Origin: an uncultured Helicobacter sp.
GTDB taxonomy: Bacteria; Campylobacterota; Campylobacteria; Campylobacterales; Helicobacteraceae
Length of the DNA: 64,000 nucleotides
NCBI RefSeq assembly: GCF_937893305.1
Contig: NZ_CALBGN010000001.1
Location: 98,148-162,147, forward strand
Reading direction: 5' to 3'
In this document: piece after piece, positions 1 through 9,224 of the stretch
Position numbering within the stretch: the first letter of the stretch is position 1
How the letters are laid out: each line of letters starts with the position of its first letter
Position numbers and translations under genes: made by a program
Notes under the pieces: generated by a model
Seen by the model: the letters and a program-made list of their open reading frames with translations, nothing else
What the model was told of the DNA's origin: nothing
The model's database searches: none

Positions 1-485
1 ATCTTTTTGGAGAGAGTATCAAACGCCCTTTGCTTGGGATTGTTGCAAGTGGAGAAGTGCGCGTGGTATCTTATGGTATTTTAGATTCCATCTTTTATGG
101 CTTAAAAGAAACAAAAGAATCTAGCAAGTTAATTTTGCAAAGCATTGAGAAAATGCTTGTAGGTGTTGTGCCTTTAAGTGAAGTAGGTGGCGTAGTGTCT
201 ATTGTTAGCATTACAAAAAAAGCAACAGAACTTGGAATTGTAACGCTTTTTACCTTTAGTGCGCTAATTTCAGTGAATCTTGGAATCTTAAATTTACTAC
301 CTATCCCCGCATTAGATGGGGGACATATTCTTTTTACACTTTATGAAATGATTAGCAAAAGGATTCCAACGCAAGAAACCATTTATCGTTTAAGTCTTGC
401 TGGATGGATTGTTCTTTTAGGGCTTATGGGACTTGGGCTATATAATGATGTGTTGAGAATTGTTAATGGCACAATGCCGTTTTAA
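1..485 (+). CDS. rseP: RIP metalloprotease RseP, C-terminal part (5' end outside window)
   Basis: This is the carboxy-terminal third of a site-2 membrane protease, which cleaves membrane-anchored regulators within the bilayer. The open frame runs through the first bases of the window without a start, so the gene begins upstream. The visible part has the end of a periplasmic PDZ-like region, then a membrane segment containing NLLPIPALDGGH, the conserved NxxPxxxLDGG motif that supplies the third zinc ligand. A last transmembrane helix follows. The HExxH motif must lie upstream and cannot be seen. The stop is 9 bases before the next gene, so the two are probably co-transcribed. Confidence 0.9.
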   Translation, partial: LFGESIKRPLLGIVASGEVRVVSYGILDSIFYGLKETKESSKLILQSIEKMLVGVVPLSEVGGVVSIVSITKKATELGIVTLFTFSALISVNLGILNLLPIPALDGGHILFTLYEMISKRIPTQETIYRLSLAGWIVLLGLMGLGLYNDVLRIVNGTMPF

Positions 486-494
486 AGGATTGTA

Positions 495-1163
495 ATGCAA
501 GTGCGATTAAATCAAAACCTACTTAATGCCATTGAGAGAATTGAAAAAGCAAGAATTGCTGTGGATAGAAGGCGCATTGTGCAATTAGTGGCTGTAAGTA
601 AATATTCTACACAAGAAGAGATTGCCACTTTGTATGCTTGTGGACAAAGAGCGTTTGGAGAAAATAAAGTTCAAGATTTACAACAAAAAGTAAGAACATT
701 AGAGACATTGCCATTAGAATGGCACTTCATAGGCTCTTTGCAGAGTAATAAAATCAATGCATTATTGCAATTAAATCCGTATTTGCTACAAAGTTTGCAT
801 TCTTTAGAGCTTGCACAAGCCTTGCAGTTACGCTTAGAAAGAGAAAACAAAAGATTAAAAGCATTAATACAAGTTAATAGTGCTAAAGAAAAAAGCAAAA
901 GCGGATTTATGCCAGAAGCTACATTAGAGATGTATGCAAGAATTCAAGAAGAGTGTAAGAATATAGAGCTTTGCGGACTTATGAGTATTGGGGCGCACAC
1001 AGAAGATAAGGCGGTGGTGCAAAAAAGTTTTGAACTCACACAGAATCTTTTTTCACAAATTAAAGGAGCAGAAGTGCTTAGTATGGGAATGAGCGGAGAT
1101 TTTGAACTTGCCATTGCTTGCGGAAGTAATTGTGTGCGTTTAGGAAGCACATTGTTTAAATAA
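495..1163 (+). CDS. YggS/PLPBP family pyridoxal-phosphate-binding protein
   Basis: This is a PLP homeostasis protein of the YggS/YBL036C family, a single alanine-racemase-like TIM barrel that binds pyridoxal phosphate without known catalysis. The PLP lysine is K36 in LVAVSKY. Other family marks are FGENKVQD, WHFIGSLQSNK and, near the C-terminus, LSMGMSGDFELAI with the phosphate-binding GS in RLGSTLF. At 222 residues it has normal family length. It follows rseP by 9 bases and converges on trpA. The cytosolic role in vitamin B6 and amino-acid balance is known for the family; nothing here refines it. Confidence 0.93.
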   Translation: MQVRLNQNLLNAIERIEKARIAVDRRRIVQLVAVSKYSTQEEIATLYACGQRAFGENKVQDLQQKVRTLETLPLEWHFIGSLQSNKINALLQLNPYLLQSLHSLELAQALQLRLERENKRLKALIQVNSAKEKSKSGFMPEATLEMYARIQEECKNIELCGLMSIGAHTEDKAVVQKSFELTQNLFSQIKGAEVLSMGMSGDFELAIACGSNCVRLGSTLFK

Positions 1164-1181
1164 AATATAAGAAGTGCAAGA

Positions 1182-1967
1182 TTATCCTAAAAGGTTTTGT
1201 GTGAAGTCTTTTAGGGATTGTGTGATGACTTCAGAGTCTTGCGTATTTTGGCAAAGATTTGTGATGTAGCGCACAAAAGCACTTCCTACAACAACAATAG
1301 GAACAACTCCGCGCAAGTTTTGTATTTGCTCTTTATTTTGGATTCCAAATCCCAGTGCAATTGGTTTATTGCAATGTTCTTTAACTAAAGTGATATAATC
1401 TAATAAATTTTGATTGATTGTAGTTGTATCGCCTGTTATCCCATTGCGTGCAACGACATAAAGAATCTCACCGCTAGCTTTATTTAAGGCGCATATGCGT
1501 TTAGGGGTTGTAAAAGGAGCAATAAGGGCGATGTTTTCAATCCCAAACTTTCTGCTATCTTTAAAAAGATTTTCATCATTTTGCAACGATAAATCTGGGA
1601 CAATAAGTCCCCAAACACCAACTTCTTTAGCTTTTTGTAAAAATTTCTTCATACCATAACAAAACAAGATATTTCCATAAGTCATAATAATGAGTCTTGT
1701 GTGGCAATTGTGTGTCTTTAGTTTTTCTTGTAATTCTGCAATAAAACGGAATCCAAAATCTGTGTTAAAACCATTTTTTAGTGCCACTTCACACGCATTT
1801 GCAATAGCGATCCCATCTGCATTTGGATCAGAGAAGGGGAATTGCACTTCTAAATATTCTGCTCCTCCAATAGCGATTCCAACTGCTGCATCTAAGCTTT
1901 GTGTAAAAGTTGGAAAACCTGCTACAATATGTCCCATTAATGCAATGTTTTGCGCTGTTTTATCCAT
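1182..1967 (-). CDS. trpA: tryptophan synthase alpha subunit
   Basis: TrpA cleaves indole-3-glycerol phosphate to indole and glyceraldehyde-3-phosphate and passes indole to TrpB. The TIM-barrel catalytic pair is visible as E40 and D51 in the segment EVQFPFSDPNADG, equivalent to E49 and D60 of the enteric enzyme. The usual context is ELGIPFSDPLADG, so this is a diverged version. Phosphate-binding segments GITGDTT and GFGIQNKEQI are present. Its ATG shares one base with the trpB stop (TAATG), so translation is probably coupled. It converges with the YggS gene, and 18 bases separate them. Confidence 0.93.
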   Translation of the reverse strand: MDKTAQNIALMGHIVAGFPTFTQSLDAAVGIAIGGAEYLEVQFPFSDPNADGIAIANACEVALKNGFNTDFGFRFIAELQEKLKTHNCHTRLIIMTYGNILFCYGMKKFLQKAKEVGVWGLIVPDLSLQNDENLFKDSRKFGIENIALIAPFTTPKRICALNKASGEILYVVARNGITGDTTTINQNLLDYITLVKEHCNKPIALGFGIQNKEQIQNLRGVVPIVVVGSAFVRYITNLCQNTQDSEVITQSLKDFTQNLLG

Positions 1968-3232
1968 TAGTTTTCCTTTTGCATTGTTTGGATTTCTTGG
2001 CTTAAAAATGCACTCCAGCGTTCTTTTTGTAGGGTTTTTGCTGTGATAAAAATATCCTTATCTCCACGCCCAGACACATTAATAAGAATCTTTTTGCGCT
2101 TAACTTCTTTTGCAATTTTTAAAGCTCCTGCTAATGCGTGGCTAGATTCTAATGCGGCGATAATTCCTTCAGTTTTAGCAAAGAATTGCAAGGCTTCAAG
2201 GGCTTCCTTGTCGCTTGCACTAATAAATTGCACGCGCTGCATTTCTTTTAAATGCGCAAGTTGCGGACCAATGCCTGCATAATCAAGTCCGGCTGAAATT
2301 GAATAAGTTTCTAATAAATTGCCATAAGAATCACTTAGAAAATAGCTTTTGTAGCCTTGTGCGATTCCAATTTTTGAGCGACTATTGTGCATTCTAATGG
2401 CATTATGCTTATCGTCTAATCCGCCAGCTTCTACGGCAATTAGTTCTGTTTTGCTTGTAAGATAATGGCTAAAAAATCCTATTGCATTGCTTCCGCCACC
2501 AACGCAAGCAATCATAATATCGGGATCTCCTTTAAAAAAGCGTTGCGTTTGTTTTTTTAATTCTTTGCTAATAATGCTTTGAAATTCACGCACAAGATCG
2601 GGATAGGGATAAGGACCAAGTGCGCTTCCTAGCACATAAAAAGTGTTTTTAGAATCTTTGCTCCATTCTCTTAAAGCTTCATTGACGGCATCTTTTAGCG
2701 TTTGTGTGCCGCTCTCCACACTCACAACCTTTGCTCCAAGTAGCTCCATATTAAACACATTTGGAAATTGTCGTTTAATATCGCGCGCACCCATAAAAAT
2801 TGTGCATTTCATTCCAAGTTTTGCACAAGCTGCTGCTGTGGCAAGTCCGTGTTGTCCTGCGCCGGTTTCAGCAATAATGTGTGTTTTTCCCATTTTTTTA
2901 GCAAGTAAAACTTGCCCGATGGCATTATTGATTTTGTGCGCACCTGTATTTGCAAGTCCTTCAAATTTTAAATAAATAGAATTTTCTAACAACGCGCTAG
3001 CATTTTTCGCATAAATTAGTGGCGTTGGGCGTCCAACAAAGGAGTGATAAAGATCCTTTAATTCAGTTTTGAAAGACTTTGTTTTTAAAAGGGTTGCATA
3101 GCAGCTTGTTAATTCTTTAAGCGCAGGATATAAAATTTCAGGAACATATTGTCCGCCAAATGCGTGCATAGAATTTTTTATATTTTTGCCAAAAAAACCT
3201 TTTTTGGACTTTAGAAATATTTTTTTCATCAT
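1967..3232 (-). CDS. trpB: tryptophan synthase beta subunit
   Basis: TrpB joins indole and serine to give tryptophan, using PLP. The Schiff-base lysine is K100 in TGAHKINNA. The catalytic glutamate lies in AETGAGQHG and the PLP phosphate loop is GGGSNAIG. At 421 residues it is slightly longer than usual because of a basic N-terminal extension. The strand before the lysine reads KFEGLANTG where most TrpB1 proteins have KREDLxHxG, so conserved Arg, Asp and His are changed. Family motifs elsewhere are normal, so the gene looks functional but diverged. It is the first gene of a leftward trpBA unit. Confidence 0.93.
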   Translation of the reverse strand: MMKKIFLKSKKGFFGKNIKNSMHAFGGQYVPEILYPALKELTSCYATLLKTKSFKTELKDLYHSFVGRPTPLIYAKNASALLENSIYLKFEGLANTGAHKINNAIGQVLLAKKMGKTHIIAETGAGQHGLATAAACAKLGMKCTIFMGARDIKRQFPNVFNMELLGAKVVSVESGTQTLKDAVNEALREWSKDSKNTFYVLGSALGPYPYPDLVREFQSIISKELKKQTQRFFKGDPDIMIACVGGGSNAIGFFSHYLTSKTELIAVEAGGLDDKHNAIRMHNSRSKIGIAQGYKSYFLSDSYGNLLETYSISAGLDYAGIGPQLAHLKEMQRVQFISASDKEALEALQFFAKTEGIIAALESSHALAGALKIAKEVKRKKILINVSGRGDKDIFITAKTLQKERWSAFLSQEIQTMQKEN

Positions 3233-3257
3233 AAGTCTTTGGAGTAAAATAATGCAG

Positions 3258-3263
3258 ATTGTA
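3258..3263 (-). promoter_or_regulatory. putative -10 box of trpBA
   Basis: On the minus strand this reads TACAAT and lies about 25 bases upstream of the trpB start. It overlaps the region that carries the oppositely oriented trpE promoter. No clear -35 hexamer is seen, as is usual in this phylum. No leader peptide or attenuator hairpin fits in the 75-bp gap. Confidence 0.45.
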
Positions 3264-3275
3264 GCGAAAATTCTG

Positions 3276-3281
3276 TATAAT
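3276..3281 (+). promoter_or_regulatory. putative -10 box of trpE-GD-CF
   Basis: The sequence is TGTATAATT, a consensus TATAAT with an extended TG, 27 bases upstream of trpE. The predicted start of transcription leaves roughly 20 bases of leader, too short for a Trp attenuator. The two trp units are therefore driven back to back. Confidence 0.6.
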
Positions 3282-3307
3282 TTCGCCCAAATTTTTTTAA
3301 AAGACTA

Positions 3308-4816
3308 ATGATGTTTGCATTTTTACAACAATCTAATAATCAAGGCGCAAAAGCGCAAATTAAAATTCAAAAAATCTCTGCTTCAAAGCTTACGCCTTTA
3401 ATGGTATGTGAGTCTTTACAGGCACCTGTGTTGTTGGAATCTGCGTTTTTAACAACAGGAAAGGGGAGATTTTCTTTGTTGATTACACAAGAGGCTTTTA
3501 GAGTTATAAAAGAAGATTCTCAATATTTTTTGCAAAAAGATTTCAACAAATATCCACTAAATTCTTTAGAAAAAATTCATAACATTGTTTTGCCAAAAAA
3601 TCCAAAATTTCTTGATGTTTTAGAATCTTTTATGGCACTTGCACCACAAATTAATGCAAGGACTTTTTCGGAAGATTTGAGCTTCTTGCCATTGCCATTA
3701 GGTGGTGTTGGGTATTTAGGATATGAGTTTTTTAGTGAGATTGAAGAAGTGAAATTTCAAAAACCACCATTGTATCAAGCAAGTGAAAATGCTTTTATTT
3801 TTGGGAGAGAGTTTGTTATTTTTGATCATTTTTATGAAATGCTTTATGCTGTTAATGTTGTGTATGAAAATGAAGTGCAAGATTTTGATTTAGAAAAATG
3901 TAGCAAAGATTTATTAGATAAACTAAAGAAGATTGAAATCCCAAAAAAAGAGAATAGAGATTATAAAACAGCGATAAATTCTAAAGATAAAGAATTGTAT
4001 TTTACGCAAATGGTAGAATCGTTAAAAAATGAGATTTATGTAGGAAATTTGCTACAATGCGTGCCAAGTCAAAGTCTTCAGATTGTAAGTGATTTACCAC
4101 CTTTGCAAGCTTATGAGAATTTAAGAGCTAGTAATCCTAGTCCTTATATGTATTATTTTGACTTTGGAGAGTATCAAATTATAGGGAGTTCTCCAGAGGT
4201 TCTTATTAAGGTGCAAAGCGATAATGAAGAAAATTTTGCTTTACTTACTACACGTCCAATTGCAGGCACACGCCCAAGAGGAAAAAATGCCCTAGAAGAT
4301 TCCAAATTTGAAGAAGAATTAAAAGAGAATATCAAAGAAAATGCTGAACATTTAATGTTGTTAGATTTAGGGCGTAATGACATTAGTAAAGTTGCATTGC
4401 CAAATAGCGTGCGTGTAACACAAGAAAAAGCCATAGAAAAATATGCACGCGTTATGCATTTAGTTTCTGAAGTGCAGGGCAAAATGGATTTAAAACTGCA
4501 TAAAAAAACAGATGCTTTACTTGCTGCATTTCCAGCAGGAACAGTAAGTGGTGCGCCAAAAATTCAAGCAATAAAAACCATAGAGAATTTAGAATCTAAT
4601 AAGCGTGGAATTTATGCAGGGGCGATTGGATATTTTTCTAAAAATGGTGATATGGATTTTGCAATCACAATTCGCACAGCCATCTATCAAAAAGGTGTAT
4701 ATTATTTGCAAGCAGGTGCGGGTGTTGTATATGATTCTATTCCGAGTGAAGAATACAAAGAAACGCAAAACAAAATGTTATCTTTAGTTGAAGCAATTAT
4801 GGGAAATAAACAATGA
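3308..4816 (+). CDS. trpE: anthranilate synthase component I
   Basis: TrpE makes anthranilate from chorismate with ammonia supplied by the TrpG domain encoded next. At 502 residues it has the family length. Visible motifs of the chorismate-binding domain are VGNLLQCVPSQ, IAGTRPRG, HLMLLDLGRNDI, FPAGTVSGAPKIQA and GAIGYFSKNGDMDFAI. The N-terminal part around S35 (LLESA) matches the tryptophan feedback site of the family, so end-product inhibition is likely. The gene overlaps trpGD by 4 bases (ATGA). A second ATG follows directly at 3311 and could be the real start. Confidence 0.95.
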   Translation: MMFAFLQQSNNQGAKAQIKIQKISASKLTPLMVCESLQAPVLLESAFLTTGKGRFSLLITQEAFRVIKEDSQYFLQKDFNKYPLNSLEKIHNIVLPKNPKFLDVLESFMALAPQINARTFSEDLSFLPLPLGGVGYLGYEFFSEIEEVKFQKPPLYQASENAFIFGREFVIFDHFYEMLYAVNVVYENEVQDFDLEKCSKDLLDKLKKIEIPKKENRDYKTAINSKDKELYFTQMVESLKNEIYVGNLLQCVPSQSLQIVSDLPPLQAYENLRASNPSPYMYYFDFGEYQIIGSSPEVLIKVQSDNEENFALLTTRPIAGTRPRGKNALEDSKFEEELKENIKENAEHLMLLDLGRNDISKVALPNSVRVTQEKAIEKYARVMHLVSEVQGKMDLKLHKKTDALLAAFPAGTVSGAPKIQAIKTIENLESNKRGIYAGAIGYFSKNGDMDFAITIRTAIYQKGVYYLQAGAGVVYDSIPSEEYKETQNKMLSLVEAIMGNKQ

Positions 4817-6432
4817 TACTTTTAATTGATAATTACGATTCCTTTACTTTTAATATTTATCAAGCCTTTAGCGCACTTGGTTATCCTATCAAAGTTGTGC
4901 GTTGTGATAAAACGAGTCTTAAAGACATTCAAGCATTTAATCCAAGTTATATCATTTTAGGTCCGGGTCCTAAGTCGCCTAAGGATTCTAAGCTTAACAT
5001 TGAAATTGTGCAAACTTTCAAAGGCGTTTATCCAATTTTAGGGATTTGCTTAGGACATCAAGCGATTTTAGCAGCCTTTGGAGTGGAGATTGTTAATGCA
5101 AAAAATATAATTCACGGAAAAGTTGAACCGCTAATCCATAATGAAAAAGGAGTTTTCCGCCATATTCCGCAAAGAACACCTATTGTGCGTTATCACTCTC
5201 TTGTGGGCAAAAAAGATGAAATTCCAGAGTGTTTTATTGTGAGTGCAAGCAGTGAAGATGGGGAGATTATGGCAGTAGAACATAAGCAATATCATCTTGT
5301 GGGCTTGCAGTTTCACCCAGAATCTCTTGGCACAAAAGATGGGGTAAAAATGCTCCAAAATTTTTTACATTATGCAAGAGAGCCTATCCCTATAAAAGAA
5401 TATTTAAAAAAGACACTCAAGCAAGAGTCATTAAATTTTCAAGAAAGCTATAATCTAATGGATGAACTCACAGAAGGAAATTTAAGTGATGCACAAATTG
5501 GAAGCATTTTAACAAGCCTTGAGATAAAAGGTGTGGATTCTTATGAGCTGGCAGGATTTGCTTCTGTGCTAAAGCAAAAGGCAGTGCGTTTTGCGCCTAA
5601 GAGAAAGTTTGAAAAGAACTTTGATTTAGTAGGCACAGGAGGCAGTGGCGTAAAAACCTTTAATGTTTCAACAACTTGCGCGCTTTTACTGGCTTCTATG
5701 GCTAGAAAAGAAAATTTTGGGATCATTAAACACGGAAATCGCGCAATTACTTCTAAAAGTGGTTCAGCAGATTTACTAAATGCACTTGGGATTAATGCAA
5801 ATATGGAGCTTCAAAACTCTCTAAGAGCTTATGAAGAGTTACACTTAACTTTTCTTTTTGCGCAAAGATTCCATGCTGCAATGCGTTTTGCAGCTCCAGC
5901 ACGCAGCACATTAGGGTTTAAGACAGCTTTTAATCTCATAGGTCCTTTAAGCAATCCTGCTCCTATTTCACATCAACTTATTGGCGTTTTTGATAAAAGC
6001 TATACGGAGATTATGGCAAAGGCATTGCAGATTTTGGGGATTAAGCGCGCAATGGTTGTTAGCGGACTAGATGGTTATGATGAAATTTCGTTGTGCGCAC
6101 CTACGCAAATTACCGAACTTAAAGAAGGAGAGATTAAGACTTATATTTTTAATCCTATTGAAGTTGGACTTTCTTTTGTGCCTTATTCTTTGTTAAAAGG
6201 TGGCGATGCGCGTGAGAATGTAGAGATTAGTCAAGATATTTTTAAGGGCTTAAACTCGCCAAAGCTTGATTTAGTTGCCTTAAATTTAGGAGCTGCGTTG
6301 TATGTGTGTGATTTGGTGGATTCTATTAAAGATGGCTTTTTTAAAGCAAAAGAAATCATTAAAGAAGGTTCTGTTTTTGAGGTTTTAAAATCTTTTCAAG
6401 AGATTAGCAATATGCGTTTAGAGGGATTTTAA
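4813..6432 (+). CDS. trpGD: TrpGD fusion: anthranilate synthase glutaminase and anthranilate phosphoribosyltransferase
   Basis: One 539-residue chain carries two enzymes. Residues 1 to about 190 are a class I glutamine amidotransferase, with YDSFTFN, the oxyanion segment GPGPKSP, the nucleophile Cys in GICLGHQ and the HPES histidine-glutamate motif. From about residue 200 it is anthranilate phosphoribosyltransferase, with the PRPP loop VGTGGSGVKTFNVST, KHGNRAITSKSGSAD, and FAQRFHAAM followed by GFKTAFNLIGPLSNPA. The fusion channels ammonia to TrpE and anthranilate to ribosylation in one complex. Start and stop overlap both neighbours, so trpE, trpGD and trpCF form one tightly coupled operon. 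Confidence 0.95.
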   Translation: MILLIDNYDSFTFNIYQAFSALGYPIKVVRCDKTSLKDIQAFNPSYIILGPGPKSPKDSKLNIEIVQTFKGVYPILGICLGHQAILAAFGVEIVNAKNIIHGKVEPLIHNEKGVFRHIPQRTPIVRYHSLVGKKDEIPECFIVSASSEDGEIMAVEHKQYHLVGLQFHPESLGTKDGVKMLQNFLHYAREPIPIKEYLKKTLKQESLNFQESYNLMDELTEGNLSDAQIGSILTSLEIKGVDSYELAGFASVLKQKAVRFAPKRKFEKNFDLVGTGGSGVKTFNVSTTCALLLASMARKENFGIIKHGNRAITSKSGSADLLNALGINANMELQNSLRAYEELHLTFLFAQRFHAAMRFAAPARSTLGFKTAFNLIGPLSNPAPISHQLIGVFDKSYTEIMAKALQILGIKRAMVVSGLDGYDEISLCAPTQITELKEGEIKTYIFNPIEVGLSFVPYSLLKGGDARENVEISQDIFKGLNSPKLDLVALNLGAALYVCDLVDSIKDGFFKAKEIIKEGSVFEVLKSFQEISNMRLEGF

Positions 6433-7937
6433 TGGGATTAGAAGTTACGCAAGTTCCTACGATTTTACAAGAAATTTTAGCAAAGAAAAAAGCGCGTAAA
6501 ATTCGCCATACTACACGCAATGTACCTTTGAATTTACCAAATTTAGAGCAAATTTTTGTGATTGCAGAAATCAAAAGAGCAAGTCCAAGCGCAGGGAAAA
6601 TCGGAGAGATTTTAGAACCTAGTGCCTTAGCAAAATCTTATTTGCAAGCAGGTGCTTTAGCGATTTCTGTGCTGTGTGAGCAAGATTATTTTCACGGAGA
6701 TTTAGAGGATTTAAAAGCTGTAAAAAATGCGTTTAAGAATGCTTGCGTGTTAAGAAAAGATTTTATTACAGAAGTGGAGCAAATCAAAGAAACTTATGAT
6801 TTTGGTGCGGATATGGTGCTTTTGATTGCTGCTGTGTTTTTAGATGGGAATAATGGGGGATTTGCGCGTCTTTTGGAGTTGTATAATGCGTGCAAAATAT
6901 GGAATCTAACTCCTTTAGTTGAGGTGCATAATGCCTTTGAAGTAGAGTTTATTGCGCCATTAAACGCATCTTTGATTGGCATAAATTCGCGCAATTTGCA
7001 TACCTTTGATATTGATAAAATTAAGGCATATAATCTTTTAGATTTCATAAAAAGCGTAAATCCTAGCTCTAAAGTGGTTTTTGAATCTTCTTTAAAATGC
7101 AGTTTTGATGGTTTTGTGGTTGGAAATTTAGGCTTTGATGGGATTTTGTGCGGAAGTTATTTGGTTAAAAGTGAGAATCCTAAAGTTGCATTAGAGGGGC
7201 TTAAAAATGCGATGAAAAAGGGTAAAGAAAGCACAAATGTTTTTTATAAAAACGCCTTTAAACTCTTAGAATCCACATTAGGATTAATTAAAATTTGTGG
7301 AATCACAAATGCAGAAGATGCTAAAATGTGTGCTGAAGCTTTATATACATTAAGACAAGAAGATAGAGAGAAAGTTGGTGCACTTGGGTTTATTCTAGAG
7401 CCAAAGTCTTTGCGTTTTGTGCAGGATTTAAAAGAGATTTTAAATGTATTAGAAGCATATCCAGATGTGTTAAAAGTCGCAGTTATTAAAGATGATGTGG
7501 TGCAAATGCAGAAGGCTTTAGAGATGTATCAAAGTGGTAAAATTGATGCACTTCAGCTTCATGGAGTTACATCGCAGTTTTTTGGTGGGGTGGATTTAAA
7601 AAAAGCAGAGTTTGCGTATTATGCAGTGATAAATGTGGAATCTAAAAAGGATTTAGAACACATAGATTTAAAGGAATTACCAAGCCCTTTTATCTTGTTG
7701 GATTCTAAAAGTGCTTTAGGTGGGGGAAGTGGAGAATGTATTGATGTGAGTGTATTGGAATCTCTAAAAATGCAGTATTTGTGTGTGGCTGGGGGAGTTG
7801 GAATCCAAAATATTAAAACATTGAAACAAATGGGAGCTAAGATGCTAGATATAAATTCTAGTATTGAGAAGTTTGCAGGAAAGAAGGATAAGGATAAATT
7901 GCAAGCTTTAATTGTTAATCTTAAAGACTATCTTTAA
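6432..7937 (+). CDS. trpCF: TrpCF fusion: indole-3-glycerol-phosphate synthase and phosphoribosylanthranilate isomerase
   Basis: The first ~255 residues are the TrpC barrel: AEIKRASPSAG with the catalytic lysine, VLRKDFI, LVEVHNAFE and GINSRNL. The second barrel from about residue 280 is TrpF, beginning IKICGITNAEDA with its catalytic Cys, then LGFILEPKSLRFV and LQLHG. TrpF usually has FxxxSPR at the second motif, so this domain is slightly diverged. Together the domains convert phosphoribosylanthranilate to indole-glycerol phosphate for TrpBA. The ATG shares one base with the trpGD stop. It is the last gene of the rightward trp unit. Confidence 0.93.
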   Translation: MGLEVTQVPTILQEILAKKKARKIRHTTRNVPLNLPNLEQIFVIAEIKRASPSAGKIGEILEPSALAKSYLQAGALAISVLCEQDYFHGDLEDLKAVKNAFKNACVLRKDFITEVEQIKETYDFGADMVLLIAAVFLDGNNGGFARLLELYNACKIWNLTPLVEVHNAFEVEFIAPLNASLIGINSRNLHTFDIDKIKAYNLLDFIKSVNPSSKVVFESSLKCSFDGFVVGNLGFDGILCGSYLVKSENPKVALEGLKNAMKKGKESTNVFYKNAFKLLESTLGLIKICGITNAEDAKMCAEALYTLRQEDREKVGALGFILEPKSLRFVQDLKEILNVLEAYPDVLKVAVIKDDVVQMQKALEMYQSGKIDALQLHGVTSQFFGGVDLKKAEFAYYAVINVESKKDLEHIDLKELPSPFILLDSKSALGGGSGECIDVSVLESLKMQYLCVAGGVGIQNIKTLKQMGAKMLDINSSIEKFAGKKDKDKLQALIVNLKDYL

Positions 7938-8035
7938 GGACATTGAAATATCTATAGGAGAGATACAAGACACTAAAGAAACTAAAAATTAAGGATTAAT
8001 CTTATTGTGTAAAGCGATAAAAAGCAATAGTGAGT

Positions 8036-8041
8036 TATACT
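8036..8041 (+). promoter_or_regulatory. putative -10 box upstream of the hydrolase/P450 unit
   Basis: TATACT lies 32 bases before the start at 8074. An AGAG ribosome-binding stretch follows just before the ATG. The preceding 136-bp gap separates this capsule-linked unit from the trp operon. No terminator hairpin is obvious in it. Confidence 0.4.
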
Positions 8042-8073
8042 CCAACATTGCGTAATTAAAAGAGAGTTTTTGT

Positions 8074-9213
8074 ATGAAAAAAGAGTGTTCTAAAAGGGAT
8101 GTGTTTTATATCGCAGGCTATGATCCAAGAGGATATCGGCATTATTATTCTATTTTTAAGAAAAATATAGCCTTGCAAAATCAGATTCTATCTTACGATT
8201 ATGAGATTTCAAGAAGTCAAATTGATGTGGATGGTTATCCATTTTGGCAAATTAAAACACCAAAGACAAAAATTAAATACACTTTTTTAAATTGGAATGA
8301 AATCGTTAAAGAGAATTGGTCAGATAGCATTAAAGATACTTTGCTAGATTGTTTTGTTTTTTTTAGATTTTATGTTATTACGGGATTTTTTATTAAATTT
8401 GGCAAAGAATCTTTTTATCAGCTTATTACAGGGTTTTATCCATTTTTTTATGTGCTTTTTAGTGTGATATTTACTTTATTTCTAGCATTTGGAAGTTTGT
8501 TTTATTTTTGGGAAAAATTTCATTTTTTATTGGGGGTTATTTTAGGTGTGCTGATTTTACTTTATTTGCCACAATTAATATTTAGGATTGGAAAAAAACT
8601 TGCAATATTTTGGATTGCAAGAATTTGTGCATTTAGTTCTAAATGGGAAAGTTATAGAAAAACCTTACTTAAAGATAAAATTGATTCTTTTAGTGAAAAG
8701 ATTTTTAGGCAATTACAAAAGCATCAAGATGACGAAGGATATGAGGCCATTCTTATTGCGCATAGTGTGGGAACAATGCTTAGTGTCTGTGTATTGGCAG
8801 AGGTTTTTAAAAAGTGCGAAAAAGCAAAGCTTGATTATTCAAAGTTAAAGATTTTAACATTAGGAGAATGTATTCCTTTGGTGAGCTTTCATAAAAAAGC
8901 AAGAATTTTTAAAAAAGATTTAGAATTTATCTCACAAAGAAAGATTATTTGGTATGATTTTACCTCTATTATTGATGGAGCTTGTTTTCCACAAGTTGAT
9001 TTTCTAAAAACAAGTGGAATTAATGCCAAATTCACTCCAAAATATTTATCCGCTAGATTTCATACGCTTTACAAACCAAGAGAGTATAAAAGCATCAAGA
9101 GGGATAAATACAAAGCGCATTTTTTATATTTATTTGCCACACAAATCAAAGGGCAATATGATTTTTTTGATTTTGTGATTGGAAATTTAATGCTTGAGAA
9201 TAAAATACAATAA
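8074..9213 (+). CDS. membrane alpha/beta-hydrolase-like protein (Cj1410c-like position)
   Basis: The substrate is unknown. The protein opens with FYIAGYDPRGYRHYY, resembling the oxyanion strand of alpha/beta hydrolases. It has two or three hydrophobic helices between about residues 95 and 175. Then comes LIAHSVGT with S231 in a GxSxG-like nucleophile elbow (Ala replaces the first Gly). A late His in SARFHTLY is a candidate for the triad. So it looks like a membrane-anchored esterase or lipase facing the cytosol. It lies 11 bases before a cytochrome P450 and upstream of kpsM. The same trio (Cj1410c to Cj1412c) borders the C. jejuni capsule locus. That synteny comes from memory and was not searched. 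Confidence 0.6.
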   Translation: MKKECSKRDVFYIAGYDPRGYRHYYSIFKKNIALQNQILSYDYEISRSQIDVDGYPFWQIKTPKTKIKYTFLNWNEIVKENWSDSIKDTLLDCFVFFRFYVITGFFIKFGKESFYQLITGFYPFFYVLFSVIFTLFLAFGSLFYFWEKFHFLLGVILGVLILLYLPQLIFRIGKKLAIFWIARICAFSSKWESYRKTLLKDKIDSFSEKIFRQLQKHQDDEGYEAILIAHSVGTMLSVCVLAEVFKKCEKAKLDYSKLKILTLGECIPLVSFHKKARIFKKDLEFISQRKIIWYDFTSIIDGACFPQVDFLKTSGINAKFTPKYLSARFHTLYKPREYKSIKRDKYKAHFLYLFATQIKGQYDFFDFVIGNLMLENKIQ

Positions 9214-9224
9214 AGGAGTCGCCT

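Noticed and set aside
3233..3307. Trp leader peptide or attenuator between trpB and trpE
   Set aside because: The gap is 75 bases with two -10 boxes. There is no room for a leader with Trp codons and alternative hairpins.
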